Shown one piece after another: positions 45,495-57,386 of a stretch of DNA of 64,000 bases (positions are counted from its first letter, which is position 1; each line of letters begins with the position of its first letter). The DNA is taken from NCBI GenBank assembly GCA_023213395.1, contig CM041465.1, positions 115,327,741-115,391,740 of the forward strand, in the 5' to 3' direction. The stretch is from Cycas panzhihuaensis (Eukaryota > Cycadophyta). The notes under the pieces are model-generated. The model saw nothing but the letters and a program-made list of their open reading frames with translations, was not told the origin of the DNA and made no database searches. The position numbers and the translations under genes are program-made.

Positions 45495-47434
45495 GCTGTT
45501 ATCATGGTGGATAACTGCGAGAACATAAGGATGGCAATGCTCAGTTACATAGAGATGATGTTCAGAGAGGACAAGGGGGTCCTGCGGAGGTGTGGCCTGT
45601 TCAAAGCCTTGAAAACACCTCAGTTTATATCAGACCATAGGTTGTTAGTTGACATTGTATCACACTGGGATATGAGGAGGTATGTTTTCCACCTTCCCTA
45701 GGTGGGAGATATGATAGTGACACCGAGGGATATCCGGCGGATTCTAGGAGTACCAGTGACTGGGAGGCCGGTAGCACTGGGAGCACTGCCTAGCAATGAG
45801 GCATCACATAGAGAGGTAGCAGTATTCTTTACAGGGACAGATAGATGGGAGAGGAGAGAAGTCCCTCTCCAAACTATAGTTATGTCTAGGATTCCTTGGG
45901 TGAGGAAACTTATTACATTATGCATTCTGTTCTAGGTTTTCTGGAAATAAAATTATAGGGACATCCCTGGGGGATGGATGGATGCAGTGTGCCACTGTGA
46001 GGCCAGCGAGAGGATGGATTGGGCCACCCTGATAGCGGCAAACCTCATCGCACAGCTTGACGCTATCAGGACGACAGACAGAGGAGGACTATCCTACAAC
46101 ATGCTACTGCAGTGTTGGTTCTTTGATCATTTTAGAGTAGTGGCACTAGCGGGGGGACCACACCCCATTGCAGAGTGGGCCCTGATGGTCCACAGATGGC
46201 AGACCAGGCTAAGGGGGATAGAGGATTAGGTCCATATCTGGCACTCAGTGGAGGCTACATCATTAGACCTCCTCACTATGACAGATTATGTAGTAGATTT
46301 GTATAAGGCAGTGAGGTAGGACAATGACGATGAGGCAGGAAGAGCAGGGGTGCTCCCAGGCGATGATGATGATGATGGAGATGGAGGAGATAGGGCTAGC
46401 CCGTCATGACCCACGGGAGAGGCAAGTCCATCGGGGACAGTAGGAGGAGCAGCGAGACCATCTAGGACTGTCGAAGGAGTGGCAGGCCCATCAATTGTTG
46501 CAGAGGAGAGCAGGGGGCCAGTGATGAGGGCCCGCAGGCTACAGATTATGAGGAGATCTAGAGAGGTAACAACTGAGCCAGTCCTAGTGAGGAGAGAGGC
46601 TCAGGCAGAGGTGGTACCTGAGGAGGAGGTACTAATAGCTAGTGGGGAGCCAGGAGGAGAGGTTATTGCATAGGCGAAGGAGCCAACGACAACAGCAGGT
46701 GAGGCCTAACCATTTCTTGTCATTTGATAGCCAGATAGATAGTTTAATTTGGTTTTATTTTGGCATGCAGTTGGATATATACTAACACATGGTATATTGG
46801 ATTTACAGGTACTGTAGAGATTCAATGGTTGGTAGAGGCCATGGTGAGGGAGATGTTCCCTCAGGTATACACAGAGGGGCAGCCACCCATCCAGATAGAG
46901 GATGCACCTAGATCGGTAGGTGCCCATATAGCAGCATTCGCCTTGTTGGCGAGGGCGAGAGATATCTGGGTTGCAGAGTCTCAAGAGCATATAATGTTCA
47001 GGGGACAGATGTAGCGGGAGTTGGATAAGGCCAGGGGTAAGTGAGACATGCTGCGAAGCCATGCACAGGCTCTAAAGGCCCAAGGAGGAGTAGGTGGAGA
47101 CACAGGGAGCATAGTCTGACTAGCGGTCCTAGAGGAGCATCTCCGAGGGATGGAGGAGAGGTTCAAGAGCATAGAGGAGAGGCTTTGGGAAGTAGAGGGA
47201 GAGAGGGATTGTATCTAGGCTCGATACGATCAACTAGCAGACTAGGTGGCGTCGAGGTCAAGCAAGAGCAGGACATACACCCACATGACAGTGATAACCC
47301 TGAGACGGCCACGTGATAAGGGGAGCGAGGCAGGGAGCTCACGGAGGTTGAGGAGGAGCCTCAGAGGGATGTGGTCCCTAGGAGAGGGATCACACAGACC
47401 AAAAGATGGTGCCCTAGGAGTAGGGCAGCAATAG
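45495..47434 (+). pseudogene. Antisense PMD gene of element F, frame kept, stops only
   Basis: The most complete PMD copy. Exon 1 (45495-46698; ATG 45504) follows acceptor GGTGTTGACAG and encodes YVFHLP.VGDMIVTPRDIRR, ILGVPVTGRPVALGALP, LITLCILF, MDWATLIAANLIAQLDAIR, MLLQCWFFDHF and an acidic tail. Intron 46699-46808. Exon 2 (46809-47434) encodes WLVEAMVREMFPQ, a coiled-coil-like VLEEHLRGMEERFKSIEERL, and a basic C-terminus. Every segment is in one frame across the splice (about 606 codons), interrupted by about a dozen TAG/TGA codons explainable by C-to-T or G-to-A. The PMD similarity is to host MAIN-like proteins; function in the element is unknown. Confidence 0.85.
46699..46808 (+). other. 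Intron of the element F PMD gene (110 bp)
   Basis: Donor ACAGCAG|GTGAGGCC and acceptor GGATTTACAG|GTACTG. Removing it keeps the reading frame (phase 1) between exon 1 and exon 2. Same position and phase as the introns of C and D. Confidence 0.8.
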
Positions 47435-47950
47435 AGTAGGACATATGTATTTGATTTTGGTAGGGGAAAGCATAGGCCTCCAGGGGGTTATATATAATAT
47501 CATATGATTGTACCCCCCCTGCAGGGACACCAGCTTCCCATATATATGATGTAACATATGATTTTGATGTATATATATATACGGGGTAATTGGTACCCCA
47601 TTTTGATATGAGATGATATGTATATCATGTGTGGCAGATGATATGTTTGTTTTATTATGTATGTTATAGATGCTTTATTATATGATGCATATATTTCCTT
47701 CTATGTATGGCTATAAATCTAATAGGAGCACACACATCCACCATGAGTAGAGGTGATAGGTACATGTGGGGGGATGCCCAAATAGGAAAAAGTCCTAAAG
47801 AGATATGGGAATACAGGTTTCGTGTGAGGAACTGAAAAGAAAAGAGGAGGCCATCCTAAGTTGCCATTCCACCCGTGGCTGGGAGGAATGGAAATAACTT
47901 AAGATGGTAGTTTAGGCTCATTTCAGAGTGTGGGCGAGGTGATAGTAAGG
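47435..47950. other. Tail-to-tail spacer between PMD and INT of element F
   Basis: About 515 bp, shorter than in C and E through loss of a block near 47770. Contains a short TA run near 47566. No gene supported. Confidence 0.6.
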
Positions 47951-49340
47951 TCATGAGTAAAACTTCTTAAGGAATTTCCCATTAAAAGCTTTCTCAAACT
48001 CAAGACCTTATAGGGTGGCAATCCTATAAGCTCCATTACCAAGGGTCTCGATAATGACGAAAGGGCTAACCCATCGAGGTTTAAATTTGGTTAAACGGTC
48101 ATGAAGATATTCAAGCTTGAGGACGTTGTCCCCGGGAAATAAAGGATGGGAATGAAGATGTTTATCATAGGTCCTTTGTGAGCGAGCTTTGGATGCTAGG
48201 TTAGCCTGATAAGCAGCTAAGCGTCTCTCGTCCAAAGCCTTGAGGTCTAGAAGGTGAGCTTGAGGGATCGACTCTTCGTCGATAAGACCTCGAAGAGAGA
48301 CTCATAAAGAAGGAATCTCTACCTCCAGTGGGAGTACCGCCTTGGTACCATAGACTAGAGAGAGCGAGGTCATTCCCGTGGCGGAATAGATAGAGGTGTA
48401 GTATGCCCATAAAGCGGAAGGTAGCTGAAGGTGCCTGTCTCTTTGAGACTGAGCAACAATTTTCTTTAAGATATTGACGAGAGTCTTATTGAAAGACTCC
48501 ACTTGGCCATTTGCCTGAGGATAGTAAGGAGATGAAGTTTTGTGAGAAATCTTAAACTTCTCGTAAAGCTCGTCCATCTCCTTGTTACAAAAGGAGGTTT
48601 CATTCTCAGTGATTAAGACGTCCGGAATCCCAAAATGGCAAATGATATGCTGGTAAACGAATATAGCTATCGTTTTACCAAGAGTAGTAATTAAGGGAAT
48701 GGCCTTCGCCCATTTAGTGAAATATTTTGTGGTAGTCAAGATAAACTTGTGCTGTGACGATGAAGATAAAGAAATAGCCGGGATGAGGTCTAGCCCCCAC
48801 TAAGCGAAAGGCCATGGAGAAACAATGGGGTGAAGGGCCTCGGAAGGCATATAGGAGATGTTGGCATGTTCTTGACATCACTGACATCTGAGAGCAAAGG
48901 CATGGGCATCCTTGAAAAGGGATGGCCAGAAATAACCCATGCGAAGGATCCTCTGAGCCATAGACTAGCCCCCAAAGTGACCCCCACAAATACCATGGTG
49001 GTATTCGTGGAGTATTTGGTCAGCTTCGTTGGTAGTGACGCGGCAGAGGAGGATCCCATCGAAGGACTTCTTGTACAATACTCCATCCATGAGGAAGTAT
49101 TGCCTAGCAGAAGTTTGAATGCGAGATCTAACTTTACTACTAGCATTAGGGTGGTATTGCTGTTGTGTGAGATACTGCACTATGTCACCATACCACTCAT
49201 TGTCGATGAGTGGATGGGGAGAGACATACTAAATCATCAAGATGGACTCATCAGGGAGAGAATTGTTGATGGGAGCATCAAAGGAGTTAGGAATAGAGGT
49301 GTCTGCGAGCTACTCGGCCACTACCATTCCCTTCTTTGAT
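47951..49340 (-). pseudogene. Integrase of element F
   Basis: From the right: H2C2 zinc-binding region (about 48890-49180; ILHEYHHGICGGHFGG), catalytic core with second-Asp motif changed to ITENETSF (Asp to Glu and Gly to Glu), NGQVESFNKTL (catalytic Glu kept), then the C-terminal domain (48008-48235; RDHVLKLEYLHDRL appears as DNVLKLEYLHDRL; WVSPF replaces WVGPF). Stop position equivalent to 47951-47953. A frameshift lies near 48005 and a stop near 48300. The lost Asp alone would inactivate it. Confidence 0.85.
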
Positions 49341-50626
49341 TTTCAGTTAACGATATGAAGGTCAAATTCTTGAAGTAGGATGGCTTAATGACCAGCCCTA
49401 CTTATCAAATCCGAATAGGTGAGCAAGTATCGCAAGGAATTAGATTGGATGATCACCTTAGTGGTATTACCAAGCAAGTAGTATCTGAACTTCTTAGTCA
49501 CGTGGACTAAGGAGAGACACTCCTTCTCGGCAGGAGAGTAGTTAAGTTCAGCATCCACGAGGGTACGACTGATGAAATAAATAGCCCTCTCAGTTCCTGA
49601 GTCATCCTCTTGAGCTAACATAGCACCCAAGGACTTGTCAGTCACCGAGGTATAAAGAATGAAGGGCCTATCGAAGTGAGGAGGCACCAGCGTAGGAGTA
49701 GAAGCAAGGGCTTCCTTGAGTCCTTCGAAGGCCTTTTGAGTCTTATCAGACCAAACAAAAGGAGCTCCCTTCTTCAATAGGTTCGTAAGGGGTTTAGCAC
49801 TCACAGTGAAGTCCACTAAGAAGCACCTGAGAAAACTGAGCCTACCTAGAAATGACTTGATCTGTCATTGGGTTCTAGGAGGCGGCATATCAAGGATTGC
49901 CCTGACCTTGTCAGGATCAATCTAGATTCCTTGTTTGGACACAAGAAATCTAAGGAGTTTGCCCAAAGTAACAGCAAACATACCTTGAGCAGGTTTAGGC
50001 TAACATGATACTTGCGGCATCGTGAGAAGATAGCCCGCAAGTCGAAAGGATGATGAGCCCTGACACAAGAGAGGCCCATAATGTCATCCATGAAGACCTC
50101 CAATATGTCATCAATGAGGTCATGAAAATTGAAATGCATAGCTCTTTGGTAAGTAGCAACTGCATTCTTAAGGCCAAAGGGCATTGCCTTGTAGACGAAG
50201 GTACCCCATAGCATCGTGAAGGCCATCTTGTGGTAGTCTTCAGGAGAAATCTGGATCTAGTTATAACCAGAGAAGATGTCCATTAAGGACATGACTTTGA
50301 ATCCAGTAGTTCGATAGATGATTTGATCGATGAAGGGTAGTGGAAAGTTATCCTTAGGACAAGCATTATTAATGTCACGAAAGTTGACACATATATGAAT
50401 GGCCCCATTCTTTTTAGCAATGGGGACAATATTGGAGACCCATTTGGGGTAGTCAGTGGAAGTAATGAGTCCAATGCCCAAAAGCTTCTCAACCTCCATC
50501 TTGATGATAGCTGAGAGCTTCGGGTGAAGGGGATGCTGCTTCTAATGTACAGGGCAGGCACCAAGGATGGTGGTGAGATTATGGGTGATAATAGAGGGGT
50601 CAATTCCATTCATGTTAGCATAATCC
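49341..50626 (-). pseudogene. Reverse transcriptase and RNase H of element F
   Basis: RT: TDYPKWVSNIVPIAKKNG (50440), a stop after FSGYN (50257), MAFTMLWGTF, then the catalytic VFMDDIMG (about 50085). A frameshift near 49990 precedes the RT thumb. RNase H at 49385-49816: FILYTSVTDKSLGAMLAQ, AIYFISRTL and EKECLSLVHVTKKFRYYLLG, open for 143 codons. Order and spacing equal B and G. Confidence 0.87.
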
Positions 50627-52105
50627 TATGTAAAAATGTCCCAAAACTCCTAGAACAAAAGGGAGTACTCACTTACCTCATTAGGAGAACATTCCATCCC
50701 AACCTTAATGACCTTGCCAGGGGCCAAGACTATGTCTTGGGTTGCCCCCATGCACATGGCATTCCCCTCCTCGAAGTGGAGAGGGGCAAGGTCAACGAGA
50801 GGAGATGGAATAGGAGACAGGATTGGGTCAGCGAGTGTGGATCTAATCACAAGGATCTTCTGGTGGCCAAGCCTATAGTGACCAAAAGGCAAGTTAGGCT
50901 CAAAGCCTGCTAGGTGCTCAAGTAAGGCTTCATCATCCTTGAAGTAATCTACCCTGTAGGTGACCTTACTCTAAGTAGACGAAGTACTAGAGGAAGTGGA
51001 GGAAATGGGACTGTGATAGTCATCGAGTTGCCCAACTTCCTTGCAAGATTCTAAGAAAGAGTCAAAAGGAGGCTCCTCAGAAGGAGCGAAAGGTAGTTCT
51101 TCGAAGCCATCACCTGCGAGAGGTGATGAGAGGGAAGAACTGATGACGGACAAGTCGACACAAGTAACGACATGCGACACATAGGAGTGGTCAACCTCAC
51201 CAATGAAAGAGGTTCTAGATGGAGATCTAGAACAAGATGGGTGCGACCTACTGGTGCGAGGGAAAGAGATGGGGTGGAGACAATCCTCATCCTCATCGCG
51301 TGACTCGTCGTCACTAAATGAGGTGAGGTACCCATAGCTCCTAACACCAATAGGAGCAAAACGCGTGAGACTAGGAAAAGAAGATGTAGGATCTTCTTTA
51401 GATGGATTAGGTATACTAATGGAGCAAGTCGAGGTATACGTAGAGGGACCTTGGGTTGCCTGATTAATAGGACGGGTTTGTTTGGTAAGTGGGCACTCGC
51501 GGGGAACAACCCTCATTCATCCATTATGGATGAATTTAAGTTGTCCCCAAAGAGTCGAACACACGGCTCCCATTTGGTCGAGCCATGGATGACCTAAGAG
51601 AAGGTTGTAGTTGACGTCAACGTCGAGGACTACAACATCAGCGAGGACAGTCTTGCCCTTGAGGGTGAGCAAAATCGTGACAGATCCCAATGGGGTTTTC
51701 TCGCTACCGTCATAACCTTGGCATCGCCATGGAATAGGTTCCAAGGAAGAAATACCAAGCTCTTGCATGACATGCAAGGGCATGGCATTCATAGAAGAAC
51801 CATTGTCGCGCCATGGTCCTTCATGGTACAATCGAGTGTATCGATGGTAATAGTGAATGGGAAGTTCCACTGACGTTCCCTTTCACGTGCAGGAGGAAGG
51901 TCCTTAGGATCAAAAGAAATGACCGGTTCACGAATTTGGGTGATACCCAAAGTGTGGACAGGCATGTCATTTGATCCTAAAGCTTCCAGGAGGAGAGTTG
52001 ACTGCTCGGGACAACTCCTTAAAACATCCATCAAGGACATTCCTACAGCAATGGTATGAAGCTCATCCACGATAGAGAAAGGCTTACCCTTCATGGTGGG
52101 TTGGG
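50627..52105 (-). pseudogene. Protease and PR-RT linker of element F
   Basis: Linker: FSDDESRDEDEDCLHPISF (about 51310), Ser/Pro-rich, and the RT-proximal block ECSPNEVSEYSLLF (50650). Retropepsin: RQWNFPFTITIDTLDCT, then a disrupted joint and DNGSSMNAMPLHVM (about 51760-51800). The bases before DNGSS (CGCGCCATGG in plus) replace the normal IV codons, so the active-site region is damaged. Several stops. Confidence 0.78.
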
Positions 52106-54401
52106 TAAGTGCCCTTTAGAAATTGTAATGACCTAGGCGCACAGGAATGGCCTTGGGGAAGAGAGGTATTTTCAGAGGAGGGTTCTCCAGAAGAGGATTG
52201 AAAGGAGTAGAGAAAGAAGCACCGGCTACTTCTTTGGTGGCTTGAGACCAAGTAAGGGCATAAGAAGGAGTAGCCTCAAGTAACTGGATCACCTTCTTCC
52301 CCTTGTTGCGGGGCTACGAAGGTGACGGGGTACAATGATTAGGGAAATAAGAGGAAGAGGACGAATCTCGAGCACCCTTCCCTTTATCATGGGAAGGATG
52401 GGAATTTGGCGATCTTCCTCGGTTCTGATTATTCTTGGATTGAGTGTTGCGATTGCATTCCCCATATTTGGGGAATGGATCCTTATGAACTGGTTGGTCT
52501 AAATTAGGCCTTAAGGCTCGTTTAGAGGAGGAGTCATGTCGAGGGGCATCCTTGGGATGCTGAGCCCTACAACATGAGTCATCGTGGAAGTACTACCCAT
52601 GAATAGAGTACCACTTCTTCTCAAGCGAGGGATCTATCTTTCTCGTTTAAGAGGACTGGGTGTTTCCATTCCTAGGAAGGGAAGCTTGAGTTGCTTGTTG
52701 AATTTGTTTGTTGGATGTTAGAGATGAAGAGGCTTGGAGTTTAAGCTCCTTCATCGTACATTCGAACAAACGTATGGCAGATGTGAGGGGGTCTAAAGTC
52801 CTCTCAGTTTGATGAGAAGAGGATTTAGAGGATTGCTAGGGTTTAGTATCCTTGGTTGAAGGTGGTGCCTCACATCATTATGAGGGCTTGAGAAGCTTCT
52901 TAAGTCTGGCCTAGATCTCAATAACCTCCAATGCTAAGTACTTGGCGATCATGGAGTCGCATGTGGTTGCCCCCATTTTAAGGACTTCCACATGTACTTC
53001 GAGACGAAGTGCGTTAATGAAAAGATCTCTCTTCAACTCCTCAGGTAGCGTGGCCTTAGTGGAGTGAAGAAGGTCATGGAATCATCACACAAAGTCATGA
53101 TTCATCTCATCGTGACCCTGTTTGAGCGATAAGAGGGATTTCATTCCACTCTCAAATGGGCAAGCTACATCAAAGTAGTTGATGAATTCGTCCACCAATT
53201 GCTAGAATAAAAAGATAGAGTGGGCAAGGAGGTGGTAAAACCACTTAAGGGCATCACCCTGCAAAGATCGTGGAAATAATTTTATTAGGATATGGTCGTA
53301 AGCCTAGTAGTCTATACACACCATAGAAAAACTATGCACATGTTTAGCTGGGTCTTGTGATGAGGTTCCGTCAAATCTAGGAACTTTAGGAGGATGAGGC
53401 GACATATTAGTTCTTAATGCCTCAATGGATAAAGGTGTTGATCTATAGTCCATGAATGGAGGTACCCTTGCCTAGACCATAGGATCAATGAATGATGTAG
53501 CAGGTAGCGAGCAAGGAGTGGATGGGGGCGGCAAACCCATCCCTCCTTGAGGAAACGCCCCTTGCTAGAAGGAGGCTTGAGGATAAGTGCTTTGGAAGGG
53601 AGTTGGGTTCCCTTGCGAAGGCATGGCAGAAAGGACTGCACTAGATGACGAAAAAGGGGGATGTGGAACTGGGTTTTACCCATATAGGCCACTTGTAGGT
53701 GGGGCAATCCTATATGGGTGTAGCAGATCCACTCCATAAACTAGAAGGTGGTTCCCTCTACCCTGCCCTCAAGTTTGAGAAGTATACCCCGAGGGGATGT
53801 AAAAGGAAGAGACAACAGGTTGGTTTTGAGGGTGTGTGGGAGCGAGTCCCACATGACTAATGGCTGAAGGGTTAGTAAGACTGATAGGCCTACCAGAGAA
53901 GGTATGCACCACATTAGGGGATGGTACATTAGTTTGACTAGGGAAGGGTATGCTAACCTTCAACTGAAGGAAGGACATACTGCGGGAAGGTCCTGAAGCA
54001 CTAGGACCTTGGCAAGGGATAGAAGGTGCAACATGCATCCCTGTGACAATGATAGGGAAGGAGCGAGACATATGTATAGGCATGAAGAGATTGGTTGTTG
54101 TAGGAGGAGTAGATGCGGATGAATAAAGTGGGGGAGGAGTAGACGATGAAGAGGCTCCCCCATGGAAAACATCTTCAAACCATCTAGGACGTGGTTGAAA
54201 ATAAGCAGCGCGATGACACTTGTTAAAAGCTTTAACTACATCAGCAGGAGGGGTATCTACATGATCGTAAGAGGTATATGGGACCTTAAACGAAGCAGAT
54301 CCCTCAGGACATTCCTCATAAGAATCACCAATTGAATGGTAAATCTCAAGAGGAAAAGATCCTTCTACCACATGGGTAGGAGGATGGGCATCAAGCAGGT
54401 G
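52106..54401 (-). pseudogene. gag of element F, 5' end deleted
   Basis: From the right: part of the acidic N-terminal region (from about 54401), a 200-codon open stretch (53769-54371) rich in Ser/Pro/Thr, then capsid-like sequence (about 53050-53440) with stops, and the knuckle (about 52561-52615) in which the first Cys is Tyr and a stop occurs. The first roughly 70 codons are missing because of the junction at 54401. Confidence 0.82.
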
Positions 54402-54803
54402 AGTCGGTAAGCCTTGGAGTGGCCCACCTCCCCCAAAGAGTAACCCTACCCTCCCCTAAGAAGCCACAAGGTAGTGAGGGTGTGGCTGTATAAAGGGTTG
54501 TAAATGGAGGTAACAAGAGTCCAAAGGGGCTCAAAGAAATCCACAATAAACTAGAGTGCTATGGGAAGCAAACTGGGTTGCTAAGAACGAGGTTGAGTAG
54601 GGGACAAGTAGCGGGGGCTTATGTGTGTTACCTAGATCAAGAGATGAGCCCTCAAACTAGCACTACAACAAGTGCCAACGCTGATTTCAATGGCTGGAAA
54701 TAGCCCACTAAACCCTTGTTCTACTTCTAAGAGCAGCACAGGGTAAAAGGGAAGGTTTGGAGGGCAAAAACCTCTTAGGGAATGTGGAAGGTGGTATAGA
54801 ATC
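54402..54803 (-). repeat. Remnant of the 5' LTR of element F
   Basis: 402 bp equivalent to about 41785-42195 of F's own 3' LTR, joined directly to gag. The join CAGGTGAGTCGG has a few bases of microhomology. Its last five bases, GAATC (54799-54803), are the likely target duplication for G. Confidence 0.85.
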
Positions 54804-57386
54804 TAGACGCGCGTCTACGGGATATCTACCTGACTAGTAGGTATGGAGTGAGTGGGCAGTGAAAATGTTGAAGGTGGGGCCTAAAAGGAGGGTAACTATC
54901 ATGCAGAGCGCCCCGTACGCCGGAGTGCGAGTTCGGGATCTGCAATGGAGTATGGCTACTATTAGGTGGTCCTTCACCGCTTCAAGCAAGGGGTGAAGAT
55001 GCGTAAGGCAAACCCAGGTTGACCTAGAGACAGGACTCTCCCACCCTTGGGTGGCCAAAAGGGGGGAAGAGAGAACCTAATGGAGATAAGCCAAGAGCAT
55101 GCCTACACAACCTAACCAGATACACAAGTAATGCAGGAGGCAAAGGACTCGTGTGGTTAAGGAGAGAGAGGGAAAGGTAGGGGAAAGAGGACTCCTACAA
55201 TCTTTCCTACAAATGGTAAAGGTACATGTAACAAGATAAATGAAACGCAAACAAGCACCAAACTAAATTTTCCCCTTTTATCTTTCAATGTGCTAGTTAC
55301 TAAGAGAGAAATCAAAGGAAAAAAAGAGGTAGCAAGAGGGAGCAAGATGTGCACCTGGGCCGAGGGCGTGCGTGACAGAAACCTTCTCGAGGAGCACCAA
55401 ACCACTCCACGTGACGTGTTGGATGCGAGACATTGCGGCGGGCAAAAGAGGGGGGCTTCCTTACCTTCCCCAGAAAATCAAATGTGGGACCAAAGAAAGA
55501 AAGGAAGCACCAACTAATAAATGAAACAGCATAAAAATATAACGCATACAAAGGTGCTCACCGGTAACGAGACTAACGGGCGATGTTCTCCGTGCTTCTT
55601 AAATACCTGCAAGCAATGGCGATCTCTCTCTTCCTGGAGGAAGAACATTAACATGCAATATAAGATTCTAATAATATATACCTAAATAATATAAATGTGA
55701 ATCTAAATATACATGCGTTAGTGCCAATCCAACGATGAAAGTACCAAAAGAGAGCGACCAAGGTGAAAGTAAACGATTGGGTAAGCCTCAGAGTGGCCTA
55801 CCTCCCGCAAATGATGCCCTAACCTCCCCTCAAGAGCCACAAGGCAGCGAGGACAAGGCCAAGAGCAAGGGATGGAAAATGGCAGCAAAGGGGCAAAAGG
55901 AGGCCCAAGAGAACCCATGGCGAACCGGGATGCTATGAGGAGCAAACCGGGCAGCCGGGAAGAAAGCGAAACAAGGACTAGCGGTTGGGACTTATGAGTG
56001 TTGCCCAAACCTGAGCAAAAGGCCCCAAATCAGCGCTGCAACTTGTGACAGCGCTGGTTTGGGTGGCCAAAAGAGGGCCTACAAACCCTTGTTTGCAAGC
56101 CAAGGGCATCACGGGGCAAGAGGGAGGCTTTGGAGGGCTTAGAGCCGCTTAAGGAGCGTGGAAGGTGGTACAGAATCCACCCAGCTCCTCTCCAAAACCT
56201 ATGCTATCCCCTAACGCCGCTGCCTTGGACAGCAAACGTAGGCAAGAAGCTCCAAAAGAGTGGTAGAACAGCCCACAAAAAGGACAAGAACCAAACTCAA
56301 GTGAGCAAGCAAGGAACAAGCATCATAGAGCATGAATATCATAAGAGAAAAACATGTAAAGCAATGAATACCTAAGTGAGGGAGGCAAGGGACTTGCCTC
56401 AGCCAAAGAGTAGCAAAGAGGGGCTGAGAAATCAGCCCAGATCTGAAGTAGAACAGGTTTGAGACCCTGCTACGGAGATGTGACGAGAAACACCTGCACT
56501 TGGGGCACTTATGGACTGCCTGGGCAAAGATCAACTGGAAACCACTCCAAAGGGGCCCTCTCCAAGGTGTTTGAGGGGCTGGGAGAATGTCTCAGCCACG
56601 CCAAAGGAGAGCTGGGTGTCAGAGGAGGGTGCAGTCCATTTGCAAAAGCAGATGCCAGAGAAGAGCAGAGCAGGAGGCTGTTTCCTTAGAGAGCAATTCC
56701 AAAAGTGAGCAAAAAGAATCCTAAAAAATGAGTAAAAAATGGTTTAAATACTCAGACCAAACCCTAAACCGAGCGATTAGCGCGCGACTGGGGGAGAATT
56801 AAGGCGCGATCCACATGGCAGTTTCGCAATAAATGCAAAATTGCCACGACAGATTTTAAAAAATAATGTGAGGGCCAGATCGTCACATGGCTGAATTCAT
56901 GGATATTCCAAAGAAGACGCGAAAAATTCAAGCAGACGCACTGGGCCAAAGTGGGGCCCACCAACCGCCCAGTCAGGCGTATGGACCGAAAGGACTAATA
57001 AGAGACTAGAACACCTACCTGGGGCCAAACAAGCCAGCAAACGAGTCCAAAGGAGCAAAAATAGGGCTCAAATGGGGTGGCAAGTTGACCAAACGATGAC
57101 GGGACATCACACGGGCGGAGGTGGCGCAAGCCTAGTGGATCCTGGAGTGAGGAGGGCAGATGCGGGAAGTAATGTGGTCATCAGGGTGCCACACTCGCTA
57201 GGAGTGTGCCCCTGCTATAGTCGTCATCGGCTAAAATAAGTGTGGACAACTACAAGATCGCCCACAAAGCCACACACATGCAGATATGCAAGAAAACATC
57301 CAATAAAAGAAAGCGATGATAATGCGAGAAACATACCGTATTTTACGAGTCGGTGATTCCGTATCCATTCTCGAAGCCGGGAAACA
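54804..57386 (-). repeat. 3' LTR of element G (2583 bp)
   Basis: Plus orientation: starts TAGACGCGCGTCTACGGGA (family TGGATGCGCGTC) and ends GAAGCCGGGAAACA. Closest to A's LTR. Carries the donor-like motif at 55456-55469 and the TATA/telobox pair. The U3 palindrome seen in B, E and F is not recognisable here. No genes inside. Confidence 0.88.
56739..56772 (-). promoter_or_regulatory. LTR core promoter of element G
   Basis: Telobox GGTTTAGGGTTTGG in element sense (plus 56757-56770) and TATA GTATTTAAACC (plus 56741-56751). Same arrangement as in A, B and F. Confidence 0.55.

Larger units (their letters stand above)
40646..54803 (-). mobile_element. Element F: retrotransposon inserted in D's LTR
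   Basis: Minus-strand copy with 3' LTR, second RNase H, antisense PMD gene, INT, RNaseH, RT, PR, gag and a 402-bp piece of 5' LTR. GTTGA (40641-40645) is the expected target duplication. Gag jumps at about 54401 to the middle of an LTR, a deletion that removed the gag start, primer site and about 1.1 kb of LTR. The remaining LTR is cut by G at 54803. Confidence 0.9.

Noticed and set aside
40646-57386. F's left LTR and G's LTR as the pair of a single large element
   Set aside because: Internal order repeats (RNase H, PMD, INT...) after 57387, and the G-type LTR is closer to A than to F. They are two elements.
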